Positions 42,808 through 51,900 of a stretch of DNA of 59,163 nt are shown here, one piece after another. The position numbers and the translations under genes were made by a program. The notes under the pieces are model-generated. The model was not told where the DNA came from. It was given only the letters and a program-made list of their open reading frames with translations, and did no database searches. Source of the DNA: Hydrogenophaga sp. (GTDB lineage: Bacteria; Pseudomonadota; Gammaproteobacteria; Burkholderiales; Burkholderiaceae_C); the NCBI RefSeq assembly GCF_022844385.1, contig NZ_JALHLX010000010.1, positions 1 through 59,163 on the forward strand. Reading direction: 5' to 3'. Numbering within the stretch: the stretch's first letter is position 1; each line of letters begins with the position of its first letter.

Positions 42808-43662
42808 ATGCCGACCCTGACACCCGCCCCCCAGATGCCCTGGCCCGTGACCCGGCCGTTTCGCATGCACCCCGGTCTCAAGCGCCTGCCCGCGGCACCC
42901 GCAGTCGATGTGCCACCGCTTTTCATGCGCGATGCGTTGGCCGGTGCCTACGCCGATGAGAAGGCCGCCGTGCTGCAAGCGCCGGGGCCGAACGCCCTGC
43001 ACGGCGAGCCCGACGCCGAGGTGCTGCAGGCCATCGCGCAGGCCTACGCGGCGCAGACCGGTGTGCACCTGGATGCCACCGCAGACGCGCTGGCGGGCGG
43101 CATGCAGGAAGACTTTGTGGTCCTGCACGACGAGCCGGCGGGCATGCGAGCGCGTTTTCTGGCGGTGTGTTTTCCGTCGAACTGGAACCCGGCCGAGAAG
43201 CTGGGCCTGGACTTTGCCGCCATCCACGCGCCCGTGGCCGACAACGCGTTGCTGCAGGCGGGCGCAGCAGGCATTGTGGACATGGCGTTTCGCAAGGCCT
43301 CGATGCTGCGCCATGTGTGGCTGATCACACCCGGCGCCGACCTGTCCCAGCACCCCGAAAGCCGCCGCAGCCGCTGGGAAGACGCGCTGCTGCAGGCCGA
43401 GATCTCGCTCTCGGGTCGGTTGATCGATCAGGTGTTCTTTCGCGTCGAGCGCCAGACCACGCTGCCGCTGCCCGCGCTCCAACGCGGTGTGTTCTTCATC
43501 CGCGTGATGGTCTGTGGTCTGGTGGATGTGCTGTCGGTGGAGCCCAGCCGCGCGGCCGAACTGCGTGAGGCCTTGCACTCCATGAGCGACGCCGTGGTGC
43601 ACTACCGCGGCATGCAGGGCGTGCGGGAGCGCCTGTTGCAGGAGCTGCAGGCGCTCGGCTGA
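42808..43662 (+). CDS. Heme-dependent oxidative N-demethylase-like (DUF3445) protein
   Basis: The 284-residue protein matches the DUF3445/HODM layout. It has a central QEDFVVLHDEPAGMRARFLA, then VCFPSNWNPAEKLGLDFAAI, where the conserved P-S-x-W-x-P-x-x-K block is typical. DQVFFRVERQTTLPLP follows, with an Arg that in related proteins contacts the heme or PAS-like core. A known member oxidatively demethylates dimethylamine using heme; the substrate here is unknown. The long upstream reading in the same frame is the shadow of nhaR. ATG 42808 is 65 bases after nhaR. Confidence 0.8.
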   Translation: MPTLTPAPQMPWPVTRPFRMHPGLKRLPAAPAVDVPPLFMRDALAGAYADEKAAVLQAPGPNALHGEPDAEVLQAIAQAYAAQTGVHLDATADALAGGMQEDFVVLHDEPAGMRARFLAVCFPSNWNPAEKLGLDFAAIHAPVADNALLQAGAAGIVDMAFRKASMLRHVWLITPGADLSQHPESRRSRWEDALLQAEISLSGRLIDQVFFRVERQTTLPLPALQRGVFFIRVMVCGLVDVLSVEPSRAAELREALHSMSDAVVHYRGMQGVRERLLQELQALG

Positions 43663-43671
43663 GGCCAGGCT

Positions 43672-44883
43672 TCAGGGTTTCGCGGAATCGACCGGCGCTT
43701 GCGCCTCAGCCGGCGCCGGCTGCGTGGGCTCCACCACCGGGGGCTTGTGCGGCGGAATGGTTGGTCGAGTGGTGGTCTGGATGTGCCAGACCGCCACAAA
43801 CATGGCCGCGATGGTGGGGCCGATCACAAAACCGTTGATGCCCATCACCGCGATGCCGCCCAGCGTGGTGATCAGCACCAGGTAGTCGGGCATGCCGGTG
43901 TCCTTGCCCACCAGCAGCGGGCGCAGCACGTTGTCGGCCAACCCGATCACCAGCACACCCCATGCGACCAGCGCTGCGCCTTGCCACACCTGGTCCACCG
44001 CAAACAGGTACAGGGCCACCGGCACCCACACCAGGCCGGCGCCCACGGCGGGCAGCAGCGAGAGCGCAGCCATCAGAACCGCCCACAGCAGCGCCCCGTT
44101 GACGCCCAGCACCCAGAACGCCAGGCCACCCAGCATGCCCTGCACCAACGCCACCACCAGGTTGCCCTTGACGGTGGCGCGCAGCACGGTGCCGAAGCGC
44201 TCCAGCAGTTCCTGCTTGTGGTCGGGCGGCAGCGGGATCGCCATGCGGATGCTGCGCACGATGCTGGCGCCGTCGCGGGTGAGAAAAAACGCCAGGTACA
44301 GCGTGATGAACAGGCTGATGACCAGCGTGAAAAGGTCCTGGCCGAAGTTGAAGGTGTGGGTGGCAATCAGCTCGCTGCCCTGCGTGAGCAGCGCGTTGAA
44401 CTTGCGCTGCACCTGGTCGAAGCTGCCCAGACCGAAGCGCCGCAGAAATGCGATCAGCCCGTCGGGCAAGGCGTTGAACAGCCCGCGCAGCATCAAGGCC
44501 GGGTTGACCTCGCCCGACTGGATGCGGGTGTACATCTGTGTGGCTTCGCGCGCCAGCGAGATGACCACCAGCACCGCCGGAAGCACCACCACCAGCATCG
44601 CGGCACCCATGGTGGCCAGCGCGGCGCGTGTGTGCCGGTGGTTCATGCGCGGCAACAACCAGCGGTAGAGCGGCGCGAACATCAACGCGATGATCGAACC
44701 CCACAAAATGGTGCCGAAGAAAGGCAGCAGGATCCAGAAGAACGCCACCGTCACGGCGGCCAGCATGAGGCGCAGCGTGAGCGGGGCCGAGACTGCGGGC
44801 GCCGGCAGGGGCGACAGGTCTTGCGCCTCGCTGGAGGTGGATTCGACCGCAGCGGGGTCGGCAGGTGTGGCGGGTGTTGTCAT
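43672..44883 (-). CDS. AI-2E (PerM) family transporter
   Basis: The 403-residue protein has about eight helices and the AI-2E block pattern: LPFFGTILWGSIIALMFAPL in the first helices, FFLTRDGASIVRS before the long amphipathic section, and ALSLLPAVGAGLVWVPVALYL near 290. The conserved GLADNVLRPLLVGKDTGMP follows. Family members export small molecules, sodium or autoinducer-2, so the substrate is open. The last 40 residues are Pro/Ala-rich and disordered. ATG 44883 was chosen, since an upstream extension lacks hydrophobic or family sequence. Confidence 0.9.
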   Translation of the reverse strand: MTTPATPADPAAVESTSSEAQDLSPLPAPAVSAPLTLRLMLAAVTVAFFWILLPFFGTILWGSIIALMFAPLYRWLLPRMNHRHTRAALATMGAAMLVVVLPAVLVVISLAREATQMYTRIQSGEVNPALMLRGLFNALPDGLIAFLRRFGLGSFDQVQRKFNALLTQGSELIATHTFNFGQDLFTLVISLFITLYLAFFLTRDGASIVRSIRMAIPLPPDHKQELLERFGTVLRATVKGNLVVALVQGMLGGLAFWVLGVNGALLWAVLMAALSLLPAVGAGLVWVPVALYLFAVDQVWQGAALVAWGVLVIGLADNVLRPLLVGKDTGMPDYLVLITTLGGIAVMGINGFVIGPTIAAMFVAVWHIQTTTRPTIPPHKPPVVEPTQPAPAEAQAPVDSAKP

Positions 44884-44964
44884 GTTCACGGCCGGGAGTT
44901 TGGGGGCGCGCCGAGTATGGCGCTGTTCGCCAGCGCACTGGTGCGTTGTGCGGCGGTCACGCCC

Positions 44965-45021
44965 TTGCAATCCGCCGAAACGTGCTTAAATGCCATCCAT
45001 ATGGATTCCACATGGATGGCA
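44965..45021 (+). promoter_or_regulatory. Promoter with overlapping palindromic operator for the RHH regulator
   Basis: TTGCAA and TAAATG (or TTAAAT) are 15-16 bases apart (44965-44992). TGCCATCCAT (44991-45000) and ATGGATGGCA (45012-45021) are perfect inverted 10-bp arms. Inside lies the 12-bp palindrome ATCCATATGGAT (44995-45006). The right arm ends just before the coding start, so binding would block the promoter. Repeated ATCCAT/ATGGAT half-sites fit a ribbon-helix-helix protein. Confidence 0.65.
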
Positions 45022-45026
45022 AAACA

Positions 45027-45446
45027 ATGACAAACCGGATGCACGAGCTCCGCCCCCGCGTGGGTGATTCGGAAAAGATGACCGTCAACCTCGGCGTGGT
45101 CGATCTCGGTCAGGTTGACCTGCTGGTGCAGGAAGGCTTCTACTCCAACCGCTCCGACCTGGTGCGCACGGCAGTGCGCAACCTGCTGGCCACCCACGCC
45201 GACACGCTCAAACAAACCGTGGCCCGCAAGACGCTCACGCTCGGCCTGCAGCACCTCACCCGCGCCGGGCTGGAGCGCACCGTGGCCGCTGGCGAACGCC
45301 TGCGCATCCAGGTGGTGGGCCTGGCCCGCATCGACGAGGACGTGACGCCCGAACTCGCCCTGGCCGCCATCGAATCCGTCTCGGTGCTCGGCGCCTTCCA
45401 CGCCAGCCCCGCGGTGCGCCGCGCGCTGGCGGCCCGCACCGTTTGA
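45027..45446 (+). CDS. Ribbon-helix-helix (CopG-type) transcriptional regulator
   Basis: The 139-residue protein has an RHH DNA-binding unit at about 17-60: the strand MTVNLGVVDLGQVDLLV, then the helices FYSNRSDLVRTAVRNLLATH. An alpha/beta tail follows, with ALAAIESVSVLGAFHASPAVR. The start may be ATG 45027 or, 15 bases earlier, ATG 45012 within the operator arm. It probably represses its own promoter through the palindrome at 44991 and the esterase gene 60 bases downstream. This RHH/PHB-depolymerase pairing suggests control of polymer use. Confidence 0.8.
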   Translation: MTNRMHELRPRVGDSEKMTVNLGVVDLGQVDLLVQEGFYSNRSDLVRTAVRNLLATHADTLKQTVARKTLTLGLQHLTRAGLERTVAAGERLRIQVVGLARIDEDVTPELALAAIESVSVLGAFHASPAVRRALAARTV

Positions 45447-45506
45447 ATCTTCTTTCCCTTTGACGAAACACACACCTTGAAAACACCCCACTCGCCGACC
45501 TTGGCC

Positions 45507-46601
45507 ATGAACATCAACGACACCCTCAGCAAGGCGTTCGCGCAGGCCGGACTCGACACCCGCAGCGGGCCGCTCCAGGGCGTGACCGAGACCATCCGCA
45601 AGGCGCTGGCGTCCGCAGGGCTGGGAGGAGGGACTGTGGTGTCCCGCGCCGATGCGGACGTGTTCGACGTGCTGGCGCGCGACATCGACGCCAAGCCCTC
45701 GGCACCCGGCGCCGGCCAGTTCGTGCGCCGCACGCTGCAGCACCCGGCCGGCGCGCGCGACTACAAGCTCTACCTGCCGGCGCTGCGAGCCGGCACGGTC
45801 CAGGGCCCATGGCCGCTGGTCGTCATGCTGCACGGCTGCACCCAGTCGGCCGACGACTTTGCCGCCGGCACGCAGATGAACCGCCTGGCGGACGAACACG
45901 GCTTTCTGGTGCTCTACCCCGAACAATCGACCACCGCCAATGCCTCGCGCTGCTGGAACTGGTTTCGCCCGCAAGACCAGGTGCGCGAAGGTGGTGAACC
46001 CGCGCTCATCGCGGCCATGGTGCGCACCGTCATGGCCGAGCAACCGGTGGACGCGCAGCGCGTGTTCGTGGCCGGGCTCTCGGCCGGCGCGGCGATGGCG
46101 GTGGTGCTGGGCGAGACCTGGCCCGACCTGTTTGCCGCTGTGGGCGCGCACTCGGGTCTGCCATACGCGGCTGCGCACGACATCCCCTCGGCCATGGCCG
46201 CCATGAAGGGCCGTGCCGTGATGGGCCGCGCGCATTTCCCCGGCACCGGCGACGACCCACGGCGAAGCGCCACACACGCCGTGCCCACCATCGTGTTCCA
46301 CGGCGACCGCGACCACACCGTGCAGCACAGCAACGGCGAGCACATTGCACAGCAGGCCCGCCAGGCCACGCCCGCGCTGGACATCAGCCACCACAGCGGC
46401 ACCGCCTCGGGCGGACGCAGCTACACACGCGACGTGCACGCCGACGCCACCGGCCGCGTGCTGGTGGAGCAGTGGACCGTGCACGGCGCGGGCCACGCAT
46501 GGTCGGGCGGCGACGCCGCAGGCTCGTACACCGACAACGCCGGGCCCGATGCCTCGGCCGAGATGCTGCGCTTCTTCCTGGCGCAGAAGCCGCGTGGCTG
46601 A
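45507..46601 (+). CDS. PHB depolymerase-family esterase (LpqC-like)
   Basis: The 364-residue alpha/beta hydrolase has LPLVVMLHGCTQSADDFAAG-type sequence (about 110, here paraphrased from PLVVMLHGCTQSADDF), the nucleophile elbow GLSAGAAM, IVFHGDRDHTV with the catalytic Asp, and GAGHAWSGG with the catalytic His. There is no clear signal peptide, so it may act on intracellular polymer or oligomers or be exported otherwise. The N-terminal 75 residues are a helical head typical of this subfamily. ATG 45507 was chosen; TTG 45477 in the same frame would add ten residues. The next gene overlaps its 3' end. Confidence 0.85.
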   Translation: MNINDTLSKAFAQAGLDTRSGPLQGVTETIRKALASAGLGGGTVVSRADADVFDVLARDIDAKPSAPGAGQFVRRTLQHPAGARDYKLYLPALRAGTVQGPWPLVVMLHGCTQSADDFAAGTQMNRLADEHGFLVLYPEQSTTANASRCWNWFRPQDQVREGGEPALIAAMVRTVMAEQPVDAQRVFVAGLSAGAAMAVVLGETWPDLFAAVGAHSGLPYAAAHDIPSAMAAMKGRAVMGRAHFPGTGDDPRRSATHAVPTIVFHGDRDHTVQHSNGEHIAQQARQATPALDISHHSGTASGGRSYTRDVHADATGRVLVEQWTVHGAGHAWSGGDAAGSYTDNAGPDASAEMLRFFLAQKPRG

Positions 46602-47271
46602 AGTCCGACGCCGCCGCCTGCTGGCCACGCTGCGCGCGCGCTTTGACGGCGCGGCCCTTCAAGTGGCGCTGCCGGGTCAGCCGGCCAACGCGGTGCGCAA
46701 GCCGTCCGCCACGCAACTTGCGCAGTGGGCGCCGTTGCAAGCCTGGAGTTTCGAGGGCGCCGGCACAGGCAGCAGTCCGCTGCTGCGGCCCACACAAGCA
46801 CCGCAAGTGGAGCTGCCGTTCTCTGCTGCGGTCTGGCCCGCGGACGACCCCACCGCACTCGACCTGATCGATGCCTTCAGCCGCCACCTCGACGGCAGCC
46901 ATCAGCTGCTGGCGGCCGGTGGTGCACTGGCGGGTCTGCGGCTGCGCCTGCGGGTGAAGGCTTGCGATGTGATGTGGTGGCGCCGCCGCCAGGCCTCAGA
47001 CCCGTGGGACTGCGGCTATGCGCTGAACGAGCCTGAAGCGCGTGCGGCGCTGGCGCGGTTCGAGCCGCGCCGGGCCACGCTCGTGGTGGCTGTGGGTTGG
47101 CCGCAAGAGACCTTGGTGGAGACTTTGGCGGCGATGCAATCGTCGTCGTTGCGGTTCGCGCACCCGGTGCGTTGGCTGGTGGTGCAGAACGGGCCGGAAA
47201 CCCTCACCGGACGGCTGAGCACCCTCGGGGTGCCGGTGAAAGCCCTTCAGCCGCGGGCGGCTGAAGCCTGA
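46594..47271 (+). CDS. Hypothetical protein
   Basis: I do not recognise this 225-residue protein. It starts at GTG 46594, overlapping the esterase stop by 8 bases, so it is probably co-translated. It is soluble, has no signal peptide and contains a Trp-rich centre (CDVMWWRRRQASDPWDCGYAL, here in part) and hydrophobic strands near the C-terminus (VRWLVVQNGPETLTG). The 3' end overlaps the convergent BLUF gene by 25 bases. Its coding potential is supported mainly by frame length and codon-third-position GC, so the exact start is uncertain. Confidence 0.6.
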   Translation: MAEVRRRRLLATLRARFDGAALQVALPGQPANAVRKPSATQLAQWAPLQAWSFEGAGTGSSPLLRPTQAPQVELPFSAAVWPADDPTALDLIDAFSRHLDGSHQLLAAGGALAGLRLRLRVKACDVMWWRRRQASDPWDCGYALNEPEARAALARFEPRRATLVVAVGWPQETLVETLAAMQSSSLRFAHPVRWLVVQNGPETLTGRLSTLGVPVKALQPRAAEA

Positions 47272-48533
47272 AACGACGGCACGACCAGCACCGCGGCGGT
47301 GCTCGCGCCGTCCGCGCCCACGCTGTGAATGAGCTCGGGCAAGGGCCCATCGTGGTCAAAAAACACGCGGCCACGCACCACCACCACCAGCGCCGGGTTG
47401 AGTGACGCGCGGCGCACATCGGCGATGGTCTGCGCCATGCGCGGCATCCAGTCCTCGCGGTTGAAGGCCAGGCTCAGCGAGAGGTCCACCACGTCGAACC
47501 ACTGGCGCTTGACCAGCTTGATCAGGGCCGCGTTGTCCTCGGGAAACTCGCAGTGCGTGTCCCAGCCTTCGCGCCACATCATTTCTGCGTCGAACACGGC
47601 ACCCATCAGGTGCTGCTCACCCGGCAGCGGCGCGATCAGGATGCGACCACGCAGGCGCTCCTGGGGTCGGTCGTTGTGATCGGCCTCCAGGCACAGCTTG
47701 CGAAACGACTGCTGCAGCCGACCCAGCCCGAGCGTCACGTCGAATTCAGACACTTCGTCGGACGCCCACAGGTCGCCCAGGTCGCGCGCGGCCGGCTCCG
47801 AGACCCACATGCACGAAGCACGCAGCGAGCCGGCTTCGGCGTGCAGCACATCAAGCAGCGCAAACGCCTCGGCCGGGTCCGCCGCCACCAGCAGGCGGGC
47901 CAGGCTGGCCATGCGGGGATCGCGATCGGCCTCGACGTGCAGCGGCTGTTCGATGCCGTAGCGCGGCGTCACCTGCGGCAGCACGGTGGAATCCACCACG
48001 CGCCGCAGGATCTCGTGGTCCAGCCGGGCGAACTCGTGTTCGAACGCGGGCTGCGCCGGGGCGCTCTGCCAGAGCTCGGTGGCGCTGGCATGCGGCATGC
48101 CTTGCTGGCTGCGCAGCAGCTCGATCAGGTTGTGCGGCGGGCTCATGTGCGCGTCGTTGGCGGCATCGGGCCGCTCGCTCGCATCGCGGTCGCCCAGCTT
48201 CATGCCCCAGTCGGGGAAACAGCGCACGGTGCTGGGCATGTGGCCCAGGATCTCCACATCGGTGTGCCGGCTGTCGACCCGGATCGACTGCCAGATGCGG
48301 TTCACGCTCTCGGCCGGGCCTTCGAGCCACTGCAGGAAACGCCCGGCGTCGTAGATCAGCAAGCCAGTGACCGACTCAGCCTGGTTGCGCTGGAGGGCTG
48401 CCTCCACCAGTTGCTTCAGCGCGGCGTCATCCAGCGGCGTGACGCAGCGGCTGCGGTAAACAAGCGTGGCCAAGGCCGGCTGGGCGCTGGCCTGGGCAAC
48501 GGCAGACAGAGGGGTGGAGGGGCGGGACAACAC
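47247..48533 (-). CDS. AppA-like BLUF photoreceptor with cobalamin/heme-binding-type C-terminus
   Basis: The 428-residue protein has a BLUF domain near 22-125 with the essential Tyr26 in LVYRSR, Asn in QRNQAESVTG and Gln in RFLQWLEGP. IRVDSRHTDVEIL and FPDWGMKL complete the fold. After a linker, residues from about 195 form a helical bundle and a B12-binding-like domain with GEQHLMG (His about 308), an E-x-H-x-x-G form of the motif that binds cobalamin or heme. AppA of Rhodobacter combines BLUF with a SCHIC domain of this kind to antagonise PpsR. Start GTG 48533 is preferred (AAGAG upstream); TTG 48659 would add 42 residues. It is divergent from the giant surface-protein gene. Confidence 0.82.
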   Translation of the reverse strand: MLSRPSTPLSAVAQASAQPALATLVYRSRCVTPLDDAALKQLVEAALQRNQAESVTGLLIYDAGRFLQWLEGPAESVNRIWQSIRVDSRHTDVEILGHMPSTVRCFPDWGMKLGDRDASERPDAANDAHMSPPHNLIELLRSQQGMPHASATELWQSAPAQPAFEHEFARLDHEILRRVVDSTVLPQVTPRYGIEQPLHVEADRDPRMASLARLLVAADPAEAFALLDVLHAEAGSLRASCMWVSEPAARDLGDLWASDEVSEFDVTLGLGRLQQSFRKLCLEADHNDRPQERLRGRILIAPLPGEQHLMGAVFDAEMMWREGWDTHCEFPEDNAALIKLVKRQWFDVVDLSLSLAFNREDWMPRMAQTIADVRRASLNPALVVVVRGRVFFDHDGPLPELIHSVGADGASTAAVLVVPSFQASAARG

Positions 48534-48811
48534 GGCGCTCTTGAGTGAACAGGTTGGGTGTCGCGGGATGGCGGTGCGCGCTGGTCGGTTCGTTAACTCG
48601 AGCAGAGGAACTCTTGACCGAGGGCATGATCCTGCCGCGTCCAATTCCCTGTCAAGCAAGGTTTACCCGGGCCTGAAAAACACAAAACAGGTGCTGCAAA
48701 ACGGGGTTGGGCCGTCGATGTAACGCGAAGGCATTCAGCCGCCCCTTCCGGAGTTTGCCTGCAAACGCCGTGCTGTGTTTCACGGTCCGCCGAATTGCGG
48801 CCGCCTCAGGC

Positions 48812-48904
48812 TTGCCCGCTGGCGAGGCCCCGATATACTCCCCCCCGTTTCATACAGCAACGAATTTCTCACATCTGAAACATGTGAACTTTCGTGGTTC
48901 CACG
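48812..48904 (+). promoter_or_regulatory. Promoter and palindromes upstream of the giant surface-protein gene
   Basis: TTGCCC and TATACT are 16 bases apart (48812-48839), giving a leader of about 135 bases. Downstream lie TCACAT-N7-ATGTGA (48869-48887) and CGTGG-TT-CCACG (48893-48904), both inverted repeats that could be operators or leader hairpins. The rest of the 447-base gap between the BLUF and surface-protein genes has no convincing gene. Confidence 0.55.
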
Positions 48905-48980
48905 CCAGTTCTGTCCAACGGTTTCAGCGCCCGATACCTTCAGGCGACGAGCCTGCAAGGCACGCCACCGGGTTTTAGAC

Positions 48981-51900
48981 ATGAGTCGTTGGAGTTCTCG
49001 CGCACGCAGCGCGGGTGGGTTCGTTCGCTCGTTGGTGCTGGCCTGCGTGGCCACGCTGTTCTTCGCGGCCTCGGCCCACGCCACCCTGGTGGTCAGCCAG
49101 AGCGTGAGCGCCAACACCATCGTGGTGGGCGAGCGCGTGCGCCTCACCATCACGGTGAGCAACAGCGACGTGCAGGTGAACGGCGCCCAGCTGATCAACA
49201 ACTTTCCACCGCAGCTCAGGCTGTACGACCCGGGCTTTCCCGGCTATGTGGCGCCGTCCAGCACCTGCGCGGGCGCCACCATCACGCCAACGCCTGCCGG
49301 GGGCAACGACACGCTGACCGTCAGCGGCTTCAGCATCCCGGGCATCAGCGGCGGCATTGACGGCACCTGCGCGATCGAGGTCGACATCACCTCCTTCCAG
49401 GGCGGAAGCACCTGGACCAACGTCATCAACCCGACCGACCTGACGCCCAACGCCGCCACGGTGGCGCAGCAGAGCATCCTGGTCAACAACATCCTGCTGC
49501 CTGCGGTCAGCAAGAACCTGGGTGGCGCCACACTCACGCAAGGGCTCTCGCGCACCGCGACCATCACCTTCACCAACCCCAACCCGGGGGTGAACATTCC
49601 GTTCACGACCTTCACCGACAACCTGCCCGCCAACCTGCAGGTGGAGGGCCCGGTCACCACCACCTGCGGCAGCAGCACCAGCTTCAATGCCAGCAGCGTC
49701 ACGCTCACCGGCGGCGCCATTCCCGCCGGCTCCCCGGGCACCTGCAACCTGCAGTTCACCATTCGCGGCGTGCTCCCGGCCGGCGTGGCCTCGCTGGCCG
49801 GCACCAACACCATTGCGGCAGGCGACATCGGCAACACCCGGGGCGTCAACTACCCGGGCACCAGCACAGCCATCACCGTCAACAGCCCGATCGTGTTGGG
49901 CAAAGGCTTTTCGGTGACGCCGTTGACGGCCGGCACCAACTCGCAGCTCACCGTGCGCATCCGCAACAACAGCCTGGCGCCGCTGACTGGCTTGGGCCTG
50001 GCCGATGTGGTGGGCACCGGCTGGCCAGCCCCCGTGCGCAACGCCGGCGCCATTGGCGCGGGCAACCTGACCGCCTGCGGTGCGGGCGCGACCCTGACCA
50101 CCGGCACCGACGCGGGTGTCGACAAAGGCTTCACCCTGGCCAACGCCACCATCGCCGCCGGCGCCGAGTGCGTGATCAGCTACCCCGTCACCTCCGACAC
50201 ACCCGGCACCCACACGAACAGCATCCCGGCCGGCAACGTGGGCAACACCCAGGGCGTCACCAACGACCAGGGCTTCATTTCACCTGCGCGCTCGGCCGCG
50301 CTGGAAGTTCGCAACAACGCGCTCACCGTGGCCAAGACCTTTGCGCCAACCACCGTGGCGCCCGGCGACGTGGCGACCTTCTCGGTGGCCCTCACCTCGT
50401 TCAGCCTGGCCCCGCAGACGTCCGTCACCTTCACCGACACCTTGCCCGCCGGCATGGTCTACGTGGACACCACCGAAGGCGGCATCACGCCCACCATCAG
50501 TGGCGGCTGCAGCTTCTCGGCACCCTTCCCCGCACCCCTGGCCACTGCCCCCCAGTTCACGTTCGACTTTCCGTCTGCGGCACCCGGCGGCACCACCTGT
50601 GTGGTGCGCTTCACCGCACGCGTTCCCACCAATGCAGCGCCCAGCACCACCCTCACCAACGCCAGCTTCGGCGCGGGCAACGGCACCGTCTCCGGCAGCT
50701 CGGGCGCGGTCAGCTTCACGGTAGTGAACCCGCTGGTGGTGACCAAGACGTTTGATGGCGTCAATGCGCGCCAGCTCTTCCAGGGCTCGCCTTCGGTGGT
50801 CGAAATCGTGCTGACCAACAACAACTTCTCGGCTCTGAGCAATGTCGCCTTCACCGACACCCTGCCCGGCACACCGGGCGTGCTGCGGGTGGCCAGCCCG
50901 GCCAATGCGGTCAGCACCTGCGGCGGCACCGTCACGGCCAACCCGGGCGACACCGGTTTCAGCCTGAGCGGCGGCAACATCCCGGCGCGCAGCTCGGTCA
51001 CCCCGTTTGCCGCCGGCCTGTGCAGCGTGCGGGTGAACGTGGTCGGTGGCACCGTGGGCGTGCATACCAACAGCATTCCCGCCTTCACCGGCGCCAACGC
51101 CGCCGACACCGTGAGCGCCACCGGCACCATCGGAAACGTGCCAGGCAGCACGGTGCGCAACCTCAACACCACCACCGCCACGCTGGAATACCTGCCCGCC
51201 CTCACCGCGGCCAAGACCTTCCTGACCAACCCGGTGCAGGTGGGCGGCACAAGCCGCGTGCGCATCACGCTGGGCAACACCGGCAGCGGACTGCTCAGCA
51301 ACGTCAGCGTCACCGACCCGCTGACCGGCACCGGCCTGGCGCTGGCCGCCGCGCCCAACCCCAGCACCACGTGTGCCGGCCCGGTCGTGCTGAACGCGCC
51401 TGCGGGCGGCGTCTCGGCCAGCCTCACCGGCGCCGAGATTGCCGGCAGCAGCAGTTGCGACTTCCTGTTCGACGTGACCACCTCCACCAGCACGCCGTCG
51501 ACCAACACCCTGCCGGTGGGCAGCGTCACCGCCAACGGCGGTGTGGCCAACACCAACCCGGTCAGCGCCACGCTCAACAAGATCACCACGAGCGTGAACC
51601 TCACCAAGGCCTTCTCGCCTACGACGCTCAGCGGCCCGGGCAGTGTCTCGCGCCTCACGATCAGCATCGACAACCTCAGCGCCACAGCCCTGACAGATCT
51701 CGGCGTGGTCGACAACCTGCCCTCGGGCATGGTGGTCGCGCCGTCGCCCAATGCCGCCACCACCTGCCCCGGCGGCATCGTCAACGCCGCCGCCGAGTCC
51801 ACAACGGTCAGCCTCTCCGGTGGCTCGGTGGGCGGCAATGCCGGCTGCACGGTGTCGGTCAACATCACCTCGGCCTTCGTGGGCACGCTCAACAACACCC

